Source: Rheinheimera faecalis
GTDB taxonomy: Bacteria; Pseudomonadota; Gammaproteobacteria; Enterobacterales; Alteromonadaceae
Length of the DNA: 64,000 nucleotides
Assembly (NCBI RefSeq): GCF_021290965.1
Contig: NZ_JAJOYT010000006.1
Span: 62,001 to 126,000 of the forward strand
Direction of reading: 5' to 3'
Below the pieces are notes generated by a model, which saw only the letters and a program-made list of their open reading frames with translations, had not been told where the DNA came from and made no database searches. Below are positions 54,148-62,732 of the stretch, in pieces; positions within the stretch are counted from its first letter, which is position 1; each line of letters begins with the position of its first letter. The translations under genes and the position numbers were made by a program.

Positions 54148-54711
54148 GTGATGTGGTGGTCAACGAATAAAGCGACTGCAAAAAAACAGACGCCGGAAAA
54201 AGAGCAGCGTCAGCACAGCTATATGCAACTGGTACGTTTATATCATGCGGATTTATACCGCTATAGCTGCTGGATTTGTCGAAGCGCTGATATTGCGGAA
54301 GATTTAGTGCAGGATACTTATTTACGAGCCTGGAAAAGTATTGATTTGCTTCAAAACGAAGCCTCTGCCAAAGCCTGGTTGTTTACTATTTTGCGCAATG
54401 AAAATGCCCGACGTTTTGAACGTAAACAGTTTCAGTATCAGGAAGTAGAGCAGGAGTTGCTGCTGGACGAACATCAGGTGAGTCCTGAGCAATTGTACTC
54501 ACAGCAGCAGTTACTAAAGCAAATTGAGAGTCTGGAGCCTGAATACAGTGAGCCGTTGATCCTGCAAATTATCGGCGGTTTTAGTGGAGACGAAATAGCA
54601 CAATTGTTGTCTCTGAATCTTAATACAGTGAATACCCGTTTATTCCGCGCCCGTAAGCAATTACGGGATTTGTTAAGCCATGAAACCGTCAGGGAGCAAA
54701 AAAATGGATGA
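54148..54711 (+). CDS. ECF RNA polymerase sigma factor
   Basis: 187 residues from GTG 54148. Region 2 reads LVRLYHADLYRYSCWICRSADIAEDLVQDTYLRAWKSI and region 4 reads LEPEYSEPLILQIIGGFSGDEIAQLLSLNLNTVNTRLFRARKQLR, the typical ECF layout. AAGGA lies eight bases before the GTG; an upstream ATG at 54076 would add 24 unconserved residues and is possible. It follows DoxX and overlaps the DUF3379 gene by 8 nt, a sigma/anti-sigma arrangement. Confidence 0.87.
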   Translation: MMWWSTNKATAKKQTPEKEQRQHSYMQLVRLYHADLYRYSCWICRSADIAEDLVQDTYLRAWKSIDLLQNEASAKAWLFTILRNENARRFERKQFQYQEVEQELLLDEHQVSPEQLYSQQQLLKQIESLEPEYSEPLILQIIGGFSGDEIAQLLSLNLNTVNTRLFRARKQLRDLLSHETVREQKNG

Positions 54712-55414
54712 GTTAGAAGTTCGCCGTCGTTTGCTGACTGACCCCTATCATTTGACCCCTGAACAACTACAGCAGTTGCAGCAGGACCCGGATAGTCAGC
54801 AGTTTCATCAGGATGTACTGGAGCTGGATCAGCAGATTAAACAGCTGTTAAGTCCACCCGTGCCAAAAGCGCTGGAAAATGCGTTGTTGTTGCAACAGCA
54901 CAAACACAAGCAACAACAGCAGAAACGCTTTTATCAGAATCTGATTGCGTTAGCCGCTTCTGTGGCGTTTTTAGCAGGTTTTGCGCTGAACTGGTCGTTT
55001 TTTCTGTATGGCTCGCAAAGCCTCGGCGAAAATTCGCTGGCTCATGTCTACCATGAAGAGCCTTATATCCAGCATATGACGACGGCTTTGTCTCTGTCCG
55101 ATGTGAACGCCAAATTGGCTGAGTTTGATGCCAGCCTGGTTGAAAACGGCCATGCTGTAGTCTACGCGAACTTCTGTAATTTCCGTGGCACCCGATCGTT
55201 GCATCTGGTCGTGGAGACAGAACAAGGATTGATGACAGTCTTTGTGGTACCAAAAGAGAACTCATTGGATTATGAAGCAGAGTTTCATGATGACAAATAC
55301 CAGGGACGTAGTATCAATAGCCACAAAGCTATTCTGGTGATGGTCAGTGATAAAGCTGAAGTGCTACGACAAGGTGAACAGCAACTGCTAAATAACCTGC
55401 AATTTAAAGCCTGA
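54704..55414 (+). CDS. DUF3379 membrane protein, probable anti-sigma factor
   Basis: A 236-residue protein. A soluble N-terminus (about 1-70; DELEVRRRLLTDPYHLTPEQ) resembles anti-sigma N-domains. One transmembrane helix (about 83-104; LIALAASVAFLAGFALNWSFFLYG) is followed by a periplasmic domain (about 105-236). It contains YANFCNFRGTRSLHLVVET and FVVPKENSLDYEAEF. DUF3379 genes typically follow ECF sigma genes in this group. Overlap with the sigma gene and GGGAG upstream of ATG 54704 set the start. Confidence 0.82.
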   Translation: MDELEVRRRLLTDPYHLTPEQLQQLQQDPDSQQFHQDVLELDQQIKQLLSPPVPKALENALLLQQHKHKQQQQKRFYQNLIALAASVAFLAGFALNWSFFLYGSQSLGENSLAHVYHEEPYIQHMTTALSLSDVNAKLAEFDASLVENGHAVVYANFCNFRGTRSLHLVVETEQGLMTVFVVPKENSLDYEAEFHDDKYQGRSINSHKAILVMVSDKAEVLRQGEQQLLNNLQFKA

Positions 55415-55423
55415 TAAAAATGG

Positions 55424-55460
55424 GCTTCGGAGTACTTTATGTACTTCCGAAGCTTTTCTT
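55424..55460 (+). terminator. Terminator of the DoxX-sigma operon
   Basis: GCTTCGGAGTAC, a TTTAT loop and GTACTTCCGAAGC (one bulged T) followed by TTTTCTTT. Confidence 0.78.
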
Positions 55461-55717
55461 TATAAAATTCCTGGTTTTATTGATCTCAATCAATTTAGGT
55501 CGATTGCATTAGATGTCGTTTCAATTTTAAGTTATATAAATCAACAGTTTATAATGTGCGTGTTTTGGTTGTTATTTCGGCAGTTACACAATTTGACCTC
55601 AGCAGCCTTGTTGTAGGGGTTGCTCTGCAACGCAGTGAAAATGCACCACTTTAGTCGAATAGCATACTGTCTTTATTCAACTTTTTTTTCTTTTAGCCGT
55701 ATTTCCCCTCTATAGAT

Positions 55718-55807
55718 GGCCCAATCGACTGTTGTAGTAAGTTATCCTACCAAAGTAGGCTTGACTTGGGCCGATCAGGTAAGACAAGCAGACAAATTCC
55801 TTGTCTG
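55718..55807 (+). promoter_or_regulatory. Structured region upstream of adk
   Basis: GGCCCAA (55718) pairs with TTGGGCC (55766), enclosing a CCTAC-CAAA-GTAGG hairpin (55746-55759). A CAGACAA-ATTCC-TTGTCTG hairpin (55789-55807) follows. It may be leader RNA or an operator. The rest of 55461-55879 shows no gene. Confidence 0.4.
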
Positions 55808-55825
55808 ATGAAGCACATTATGTAA

Positions 55826-56524
<699 letters not shown>

Positions 56525-56542
56525 CCCCTGCCAGTTTCATCG

Positions 56543-56566
56543 AAGCCCACCTAGAGTGGGCTTTTT
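56543..56566 (+). terminator. Terminator of adk
   Basis: AAGCCCAC, a CTAGA loop and GTGGGCTT followed by TTT. Confidence 0.85.
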
Positions 56567-56672
56567 ATTGGATCCTGTAGCGATTTCTGTGGGTCTAAGG
56601 ATTCAATGAGCTTCAGTCTCATCCGCAGACTATTTCAGTCGATAGTTCTGCAACAACTTTAAGGGCATCAAT

Positions 56673-57053
56673 GTGACTTTAGCTATTACCTCTTTTTACG
56701 CGGCGATTCTGGCACTGTTGTATGTCGTATTGGCTTGTTTAGTTGTGCGTCAGCGTTTTAAGTTTCGCGTTGGTCTGGGAACAGGGAAAGATCCGCAGTT
56801 GTTACAAACGGTACGGATGCACGGCAATTTTTCTGAATATGTGCCGTTTTTGCTTATTCTTGTTGCGCTACTGGAGTTACAACAAGGCCCTGCCTGGCAA
56901 TTGCATCTGGTGGCTGGTTTAACTTTAGCTGGACGAGTACTGCATGCCATAGGTTTGTGGCGCAGCAGCGGCACGTCGGTGCCTCGTTTTTTAGGTATGA
57001 TTTCGACTTTCGCTGCACTTATTGTAGGTGCAGTGTTTTTACTGGCGAAGTAA
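56673..57053 (+). CDS. MAPEG-family membrane protein
   Basis: A 126-residue protein with four hydrophobic segments. RFKFRVGLGTGKDPQLLQTVRMHGNFSEYVPFLLILVALLE (about 27-67) carries the MAPEG glutathione-binding style motif R-x-H-x-N-x-x-E. The eukaryotic family includes microsomal glutathione transferases; bacterial substrates are unknown. GTG start with AAGGG eight bases upstream. It lies 3 bp before the next hydrolase gene, so they share a transcript. Confidence 0.88.
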   Translation: MTLAITSFYAAILALLYVVLACLVVRQRFKFRVGLGTGKDPQLLQTVRMHGNFSEYVPFLLILVALLELQQGPAWQLHLVAGLTLAGRVLHAIGLWRSSGTSVPRFLGMISTFAALIVGAVFLLAK

Positions 57054-57056
57054 CAG

Positions 57057-57824
57057 ATGCAAACTACGGTTCTGATGCTGCACAGTTCACTTTCCAGTGG
57101 ACGCCAATGGCAGGGTTTGAAACTGGCTCTGAAAGCCGACTATCAAGTGCTGAATCCTGATCTGCTGGGTTATGGCAGTAATACAGCCAGTTACCCCCGG
57201 CCTATGCAACTGGCTGATGAGGCCAGCCAGCTGTGGCCTTTGCTGGAAGGACATCCTGCAGCTTCAGTGATTTTGATTGGACACTCTTTTGGTGGTGCAG
57301 TCGCTTTGCATATGGCCAGGACCAGGCCTGAACTATTTAAAGCCGTGTTAGTGTTTGAACCTGTGGCTTTTCATTTATTTAAAACGACAGAGCCTGCTTT
57401 GTATCAGCAGGTACAGCAGTTAAGCCAGCAGATGCTGAATGTAAGCCCAAAAGACGCAGCAGCGCTTTTTATTGATTATTGGCAAGGTGAAGGTTATTTC
57501 CATCATTTGCCGGATGTCATGCAGCAAAAACTCACAACGCAAGTAGGGAAAGTGGCTGCTGATTTTGAAGCTTTAAGTGAAGAGCCCGCAACATTTACCG
57601 ATTACGCCACTGCTATCCACTGTCCTGTGTTGCTGTTAAGTGGCGAGCAAAGCCAGTTATCAGCACAACGTTTGGCAACAATGCTGGCAGGTGTTTTGCC
57701 TTGCGTCGAGTTCCAGACAGTAAAAACGGGCCACATGGGGCCCGTTACAGATGCAGAACTGGTGAATGCTGTTCTGCTTGAGTTTATTCAGCGTTTAGCC
57801 GTTACTAAGCCTAGCCATTACTAA
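57057..57824 (+). CDS. Alpha/beta hydrolase
   Basis: A 255-residue cytoplasmic hydrolase. LMLHSSLSSGRQW (oxyanion region), NPDLLGYGSN, the nucleophile elbow LIGHSFGGAVALHMA (Ser around 77), an acid around LLLSGEQSQL and the catalytic His in TGHMGPVTD (around 225). Substrate unknown. It probably forms an operon with the MAPEG gene. It converges with ibpA. Confidence 0.87.
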   Translation: MQTTVLMLHSSLSSGRQWQGLKLALKADYQVLNPDLLGYGSNTASYPRPMQLADEASQLWPLLEGHPAASVILIGHSFGGAVALHMARTRPELFKAVLVFEPVAFHLFKTTEPALYQQVQQLSQQMLNVSPKDAAALFIDYWQGEGYFHHLPDVMQQKLTTQVGKVAADFEALSEEPATFTDYATAIHCPVLLLSGEQSQLSAQRLATMLAGVLPCVEFQTVKTGHMGPVTDAELVNAVLLEFIQRLAVTKPSHY

Positions 57825-57826
57825 GT

Positions 57827-58309
57827 TTATCCATTACTAACCTGGGCTAAATGTTCATTCAGCAGCGCAGGTTCGACTTTGACCGTCGACTGCTGATTAA
57901 TGCTGATTTTGCGTGGTTTTAACGCTTCCGGTACTTCACGTACCAGCTCAATATGCAACAGGCCATGGCTCATCTGAGCGCCCGTCACTTTAATATAATC
58001 CGACAACTGGAACTTCCGCTCAAAGTTACGCTCTGCTATGCCCTGATGCAGGAAGCGGCGGCCTTCGGTTTTATCGGCCTTCTGACCTCGTACCACTAAG
58101 TTGTTGTGTTCAGTTTCAATCGACAACTCGTTTTCATCAAAGCCGGCAATAGCCATGGTAATACGGTATTGATCCTCACCTGTCACTTCAATATTGTACG
58201 GTGGATAAGCGGGCTGCTTTTCATTGCGGGCTGCAGCATCCATCAGGTTAGCTAAATGATCAAAACCAATAAATGAGCGGTAGAATGGGGTGAAATCTAA
58301 AGTGTTCAT
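57827..58309 (-). CDS. ibpA: Small heat-shock protein, Hsp20/IbpA type
   Basis: A 160-residue protein with the IbpA N-terminus LDFTPFYRSFIGFDHLANLMD, an alpha-crystallin domain (about 35-130; YNIEVTGEDQYRITMAIAGF, FLHQGIAERNFERKFQLSDYIKV) and a C-terminal KPRKISI containing the I-x-I-like tail. It holds unfolded proteins for refolding. ATG 58309 has AGAGGA upstream. The leader carries a sigma-32-like promoter and thermometer-like folds. Confidence 0.92.
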   Translation of the reverse strand: MNTLDFTPFYRSFIGFDHLANLMDAAARNEKQPAYPPYNIEVTGEDQYRITMAIAGFDENELSIETEHNNLVVRGQKADKTEGRRFLHQGIAERNFERKFQLSDYIKVTGAQMSHGLLHIELVREVPEALKPRKISINQQSTVKVEPALLNEHLAQVSNG

Positions 58310-58391
58310 AATCAAATCCTCTAAGGCAAATAATCTATTCTGCTCTTCAAATGAACGAGCAATGTAAGCAGGTGCCGGATGGCCACCTGCT
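58310..58391 (-). promoter_or_regulatory. Possible ROSE-type RNA thermometer of ibpA
   Basis: On the minus strand the leader contains an AGCAGGTG/CACCTGCT hairpin (58367-58391). A UUGCU motif (58358-58362) could pair with the AGGA of the ribosome site (58317-58322) with a bulged G, as in ROSE elements of ibpA genes. Confidence 0.45.
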
Positions 58392-58396
58392 GTTTT

Positions 58397-58423
58397 AATA
58401 TGTTCGCTTAGATAATTTTCAAG
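58397..58423 (-). promoter_or_regulatory. Sigma-32-like promoter of ibpA
   Basis: CTTGAAA (58423 to 58417), a 14-nt spacer and CATATT (58402 to 58397). The -35 match is perfect and the -10 is partial, without the C run. Confidence 0.5.
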
Positions 58424-58441
58424 AGAGGGGCGAGCAAATAT

Positions 58442-59050
58442 TTAAGATTTTTTGCCGGTTATTTGCGCAAGAGCAGCCATGCTATGAGCGTAATCCGGTT
58501 CCTGCGCCAGCGCTGGAACCAACTGCTGATAGGCCAAATTCCCTTTTGCATCAATAATTAAAACGGCGCGAGCCAGAATGCCCATATCTTTAATTAATAG
58601 GCCGTAATTACTGCCAAAATCACGCCAGACAGCATCAGATAACACCAGTAACTGATCGACTTTTTCCTGAGCACAATAGCGTTTTTGCGCAAAGGGGAGG
58701 TCGGTAGAGATGGTCATCATCACCACATCGTCAGACACTTTGCTCACTTCCTGGTTAAATCTTTTGGTTTGCAGCGAGCAAATGCCGGTATCGACACTAG
58801 GCACTACACTGATCAATACTGTTTTACCTTTAAAGTCGCTTAATTTGATGGTTTTAAACTTCTCGTCCACCACCTGAAAATCAGGTGCCTGTTGTTGTAA
58901 CTGCACCTGATGGCCTTGTAATTCAACGGCCTTATTACCGGCTTTAACTTCGGATAATCGACTTGGCAACTGTGCATTTAAATCAACGGCCCAGGCTGCG
59001 GGACTTAAGGCTAAACTAACAATGATGGTTTTTATCAGATTTGACGACAT
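58442..59050 (-). CDS. tpx: Periplasmic thiol peroxidase
   Basis: A 202-residue protein with a signal peptide (cleavage after AWA) and a Tpx peroxiredoxin domain. VPSVDTGICSLQTKRFN contains the peroxidatic Cys, and the resolving Cys lies in QKRYCAQEK about 34 residues later, the normal Tpx arrangement. It reduces peroxides. Export distinguishes it from cytoplasmic E. coli Tpx, although similar exported forms exist. Confidence 0.88.
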   Translation of the reverse strand: MSSNLIKTIIVSLALSPAAWAVDLNAQLPSRLSEVKAGNKAVELQGHQVQLQQQAPDFQVVDEKFKTIKLSDFKGKTVLISVVPSVDTGICSLQTKRFNQEVSKVSDDVVMMTISTDLPFAQKRYCAQEKVDQLLVLSDAVWRDFGSNYGLLIKDMGILARAVLIIDAKGNLAYQQLVPALAQEPDYAHSMAALAQITGKKS

Positions 59051-59195
59051 TCAAATGTCTCCCAGATTGGTAATACGGCTGAAAGTGAAAAAAATAGTAG
59101 GTGTTGCTTATTTTTTGTCAGATACTACACAGGGTTAGCGCAGAGCCACCTTTCTGACTACACTGGAAAATAACAATACGTGAAGTGAGCCGTAA

Positions 59196-60227
59196 ATGGT
59201 AGCAGCAGTTTTGATATGTGACGATTCCAACCTTGCACGTAAACAAATGGCAAGAGCTTTACCTGCAGAGTGGCAGCAAAATATCCAGTTTGCGGGTCAT
59301 GGTGGGGAAGCTTTGGATATTTTACAGCGCCAGCCAATCGACTTACTTTTCCTTGATTTAAATATGCCGATCCTGGATGGTTATCAGGTGCTTGCAGCTA
59401 TTCAGCAACAACAGCTGTCCGTCAAAACTATAGTGGTATCAGGTGATATTCAGCCGGAAGCCCGTGAACGGGTTTTATCTTATGGCGCGTTGGATTTTAT
59501 TAAAAAGCCTGTCGACCAACAAAAGCTAAATCATGTGCTGGGTCTGGTTGAACAAAAAACCATTCAGCAACAAGCACAAGCTAAAACCGAACCCAAAGTC
59601 GCAGCAGTAAAAAACACCGGCTCTTTTGTATTATCCAACGATTTACGTGATGTGTTCCAGGAGCTGAGTAATGTAGCTATGGGGCAGGCCGGTGATTTAT
59701 TGGCGCGCCTGCTGAAGGTCTTTGTCAAACTGCCTATTCCTAACGTCAATGTCATTGAAGTTAGCGAACTTCATATGGCGATCGCCTCAGTAGAGCAAAA
59801 AGAAAACACCTCAGCTGTTTGCCAGGGCTTTATAGGTGGTGGTGTCGCAGGTGAAGCGCTGCTGATACTCAATGACTCCAGTTTTGTTGATATAGCCCGG
59901 TTGATGCAATACAACGGCGAGCTGACCACCAAAGTGGAGCTGGAGCTATTGATGGACATTGCCAATATTCTGATTGGTGCTGTACTAAAAGGGCTGGCTG
60001 AACAAATTGATATGACCTTTAGTCAAGGCCACCCTGTGGTGTTAGGACAGCATGCACCTGTCAGTGAACTGATTAAAGCCAATGCCAGACGATGGCGTCG
60101 AACTTTAGCGATAGAAATCAGCTATGGTATTGAAAACTATAATATCAGCTGCGATTTATTACTGTTGTTTACCGAAGACAGTATTAAAACCCTGAACTAT
60201 AAAGTCGAATTCCTGCTGGAAGATTAA
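59196..60227 (+). CDS. Response regulator fused to a CheC/CheX-type phosphatase
   Basis: A 343-residue protein. The receiver domain (about 4-120) has phospho-acceptor Asp54 in LLFLDLNMP and Lys in DFIKKPVD. The C-terminal domain (about 145-340) shows two CheC-style active-site helices: D-V-F-Q-E-L-S-N, then M-D-I-A-N followed 22 residues later by Pro. This predicts phospho-CheY-like phosphatase activity, perhaps acting on its own receiver. Its stop is directly followed by the ATG of a diguanylate cyclase. Confidence 0.85.
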   Translation: MVAAVLICDDSNLARKQMARALPAEWQQNIQFAGHGGEALDILQRQPIDLLFLDLNMPILDGYQVLAAIQQQQLSVKTIVVSGDIQPEARERVLSYGALDFIKKPVDQQKLNHVLGLVEQKTIQQQAQAKTEPKVAAVKNTGSFVLSNDLRDVFQELSNVAMGQAGDLLARLLKVFVKLPIPNVNVIEVSELHMAIASVEQKENTSAVCQGFIGGGVAGEALLILNDSSFVDIARLMQYNGELTTKVELELLMDIANILIGAVLKGLAEQIDMTFSQGHPVVLGQHAPVSELIKANARRWRRTLAIEISYGIENYNISCDLLLLFTEDSIKTLNYKVEFLLED

Positions 60228-61190
60228 ATGTCACAAAACAACGTAGATGTATCCGAAATCCACTGGTTGATGGACATGTTCCAGACGGTTGACGTTGGCC
60301 TGGTGGTGTTATCTGCTGATTACCGCATTCAAGTGTGGAACGGCTTTATGGAAAACCATAGCGGTCTGACGCCCCGTCAGGTGCGCGACAGATACCTATT
60401 TGATTTATTCTCTGAAATTGATGAAGACTGGTTGCGACGCAAATGCGATCCGGTGATTTTATTAAAGAACCGTGCTTTTACCATTTGGGAGCAGCGGCCT
60501 TATATTTTCAAGTTTCGTAACTACCGGCCTATTACAGGCTCGGCGGAATATATGTATCAAAACAGCACTATATTCCCGCTGACCGATACTATGGGCAGAG
60601 TGACCCACCTTTGTCTGATTATTTATGATGTGACGGACGTCGCTGTCAGCAGGCTAGAGTTGGAGTCGATGAATGGACAGCTACGCACTTTGTCCAAAAC
60701 CGACTTCCTGACCAGCTTAAATAACAGAGGCTCCTGGGAAGAAGCGCTGATCAATGAATACAAACGCATAAAACGCAGCGGCCATCACAGCACTTTGTTG
60801 ATGTGTGACATTGACCACTTTAAGCGGGTGAACGATACCTTTGGTCATGCTGCTGGTGATGCGGTGATCCAACAGGTTGCTGCTGCTGTGAAAAAAAATC
60901 TGCGTAGCACTGATGTGGCAGGCCGTTATGGTGGTGAAGAGTTTGCTGTGTTACTGCTCGATACCACAGTAGAGCAGGCGATGTTTTTTGCGGAACGTCT
61001 GCGCAAAAATGTTGAAGCTATGGCGGTGGAATATAATCAGCAAATATTGCGGGTGACCGTCAGTATAGGTGTGGCTGAATACCGCGAAGACATGGGCGAG
61101 TATCGAGACTGGCTGGAAGCCGCGGATAAGGCTTTGTATCAATCCAAGGCGGCAGGGCGTAACTGCATTACTAAAGCAGTGTCAGAGTAA
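60228..61190 (+). CDS. PAS-GGDEF diguanylate cyclase
   Basis: A 320-residue protein. An N-terminal PAS domain (about 10-135; VDVGLVVLSADYRIQVWNGFME) is followed by a GGDEF domain with active-site GGEEF at 235-239 and an inhibitory-site RSTD at 226-229, five residues before it. CDIDHFKRVNDTFGH marks the metal and substrate region. It should make cyclic di-GMP with product feedback. It begins immediately after the REC-CheC stop, so the two form one signalling unit. Its final codons and stop lie in a GTCAGAG palindrome. Confidence 0.92.
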   Translation: MSQNNVDVSEIHWLMDMFQTVDVGLVVLSADYRIQVWNGFMENHSGLTPRQVRDRYLFDLFSEIDEDWLRRKCDPVILLKNRAFTIWEQRPYIFKFRNYRPITGSAEYMYQNSTIFPLTDTMGRVTHLCLIIYDVTDVAVSRLELESMNGQLRTLSKTDFLTSLNNRGSWEEALINEYKRIKRSGHHSTLLMCDIDHFKRVNDTFGHAAGDAVIQQVAAAVKKNLRSTDVAGRYGGEEFAVLLLDTTVEQAMFFAERLRKNVEAMAVEYNQQILRVTVSIGVAEYREDMGEYRDWLEAADKALYQSKAAGRNCITKAVSE

Positions 61191-61202
61191 AGGCTCTGAC
61201 AC
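61179..61202. repeat. GGGTCAGAG-type palindrome, copy 4 (contains stop codon)
   Basis: GTGTCAGAG and CTCTGACAC with a TAAAGG loop. The diguanylate cyclase TAA stop is the start of the loop. It also lies 3' of the converging SpoVR gene. Confidence 0.75.
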
Positions 61203-61206
61203 GCTG

Positions 61207-62709
61207 CTACAGTGGGCAACTCCCTAATAGTTTCACGCTACCATCTTCGTTTAGTTGCTCCAGTTGCACATTAAAACCCCAAAGCCGGTGTACATGTTTC
61301 AGCACCTGCTGGAAATTGTCTGACAGCGGAATACGTTTGTTAGGAATAAATCTTAAGGTTAGGCTGCGATCTCCTGTGATATCCGCGCTATACACCTGAA
61401 TATTAGGTTCAATATTGCTTAAGTTGTACTGAGCTGACAAAGTCTGGCGGATTTGCTGGTAACCTTCAGCGTTATGAATAGCGACCACTTCCAAAGTGCT
61501 TTCTTTGTCATCGTCTGTGATGGCGAATAAATGAAAGTCCCGGATAATTTTTGGCGATAAATACTGGCTGATAAAACTCTCATCTTTAAAGTTTTGCATG
61601 GCAAAATGCAAAGTTTCCAGCCAGTCCGAGCCTGCAATATCCGGAAACCACTCTTTGTCTTCTTCGGTTGGGTGCTCGCAAATGCGGCGCAAGTCGGTAA
61701 ACATGGCATACCCCAAAGCATAAGGGTTAATACCTGAATAATATTTGCTGTGGTATTCAGGCTGAAACACTACATTGGTATGGTTATGCAGTACTTCCAG
61801 AATAAACTTGTCGGTGACTAAGTTCTCCTGATACAGATGTTGCAATATGGTGTAGTGCCAGAAGGTTGCCCAGCCTTCATTCATCACTTGGGTTTGTTTT
61901 TGCGGGTAAAAATACTGCGAAATTTTCCGTACTATACGCACTACTTCACGTTGCCAGGGTTTGAGCAGCGGCGCATTTTTTTCAATAAAATACAAAATGT
62001 TTTCCTGAGGTTCAGATGGAAAACGGTACTCATGCTCTGCAGATAAATCACCTTTATTCGGAATGGTTTTCCACAGTTGATTGACCTGAGACTGCAGGTA
62101 AGCTTCACGGTCTTTCTGACGTTTTTGCTCTTCGTCCATCGAGATTTTTTGTGGTCTTTTGTATCTGTCGACACCGTAATTCATCAGCGCATGGCAGGAG
62201 TCCAGCATATCTTCCACTTCACTGATACCGTATTTCTCTTCACAGTGACTTAAATACTGTTTGGCAAACACCAGGTAATCGATAATGGATGACGCATCAG
62301 TCCAGGTTCGAAATAAGTAATTGTTTTTAAAAAATGAGTTATGACCATAGCAGGCATGCGCCATCACCAGCGCCTGCATGGTCATGGTGTTTTCTTCCAT
62401 CAGATAAGCAATACAGGGATTGGAGTTAATCACAATCTCGTACGCCAGCCCCATAAAACCCCTTTTGTAGTTTTGCTCTGTCTGGATAAACTTTTTGCCA
62501 TAGGACCAGTGGTTATAGCCAATGGGCATGCCAACACTGGAATAAGCGTCCATCATTTGTTCGGCCGTAATCACCTCAATCTGATTAGGGTAGGTGTCCA
62601 GTTTATAGAGTTTGGCGACCCGTTCAATTTCTGCCTGATACTGGCCTAATAATTCAAAGCTCCAGTCCGGGCCGTCGGATAAAGGTTGTTTTTGTTCAAC
62701 AGAAGACAT
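61207..62709 (-). CDS. ycgB: SpoVR/YcgB family protein
   Basis: A 500-residue protein with WSFELLGQYQAEIERVAKLY at the N-terminus, NHWSYGKKFIQTEQNYKRG, NPCIAYLMEENTMTMQALVMAHACYGHNSFFKNNYLF, and NEGWATFWHYTILQHLY, all typical of SpoVR. The HACYGHN and NEGWATFWHY segments look like metal-site motifs, but activity is unknown. ATG 62709 has GGGAG six bases upstream. It follows yeaH; the yeaG kinase-yeaH-ycgB group is a conserved stationary-phase/stress module. Confidence 0.93.
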   Translation of the reverse strand: MSSVEQKQPLSDGPDWSFELLGQYQAEIERVAKLYKLDTYPNQIEVITAEQMMDAYSSVGMPIGYNHWSYGKKFIQTEQNYKRGFMGLAYEIVINSNPCIAYLMEENTMTMQALVMAHACYGHNSFFKNNYLFRTWTDASSIIDYLVFAKQYLSHCEEKYGISEVEDMLDSCHALMNYGVDRYKRPQKISMDEEQKRQKDREAYLQSQVNQLWKTIPNKGDLSAEHEYRFPSEPQENILYFIEKNAPLLKPWQREVVRIVRKISQYFYPQKQTQVMNEGWATFWHYTILQHLYQENLVTDKFILEVLHNHTNVVFQPEYHSKYYSGINPYALGYAMFTDLRRICEHPTEEDKEWFPDIAGSDWLETLHFAMQNFKDESFISQYLSPKIIRDFHLFAITDDDKESTLEVVAIHNAEGYQQIRQTLSAQYNLSNIEPNIQVYSADITGDRSLTLRFIPNKRIPLSDNFQQVLKHVHRLWGFNVQLEQLNEDGSVKLLGSCPL

Positions 62710-62732
62710 AAGCAACTCCCTGAAGTCAGTAG

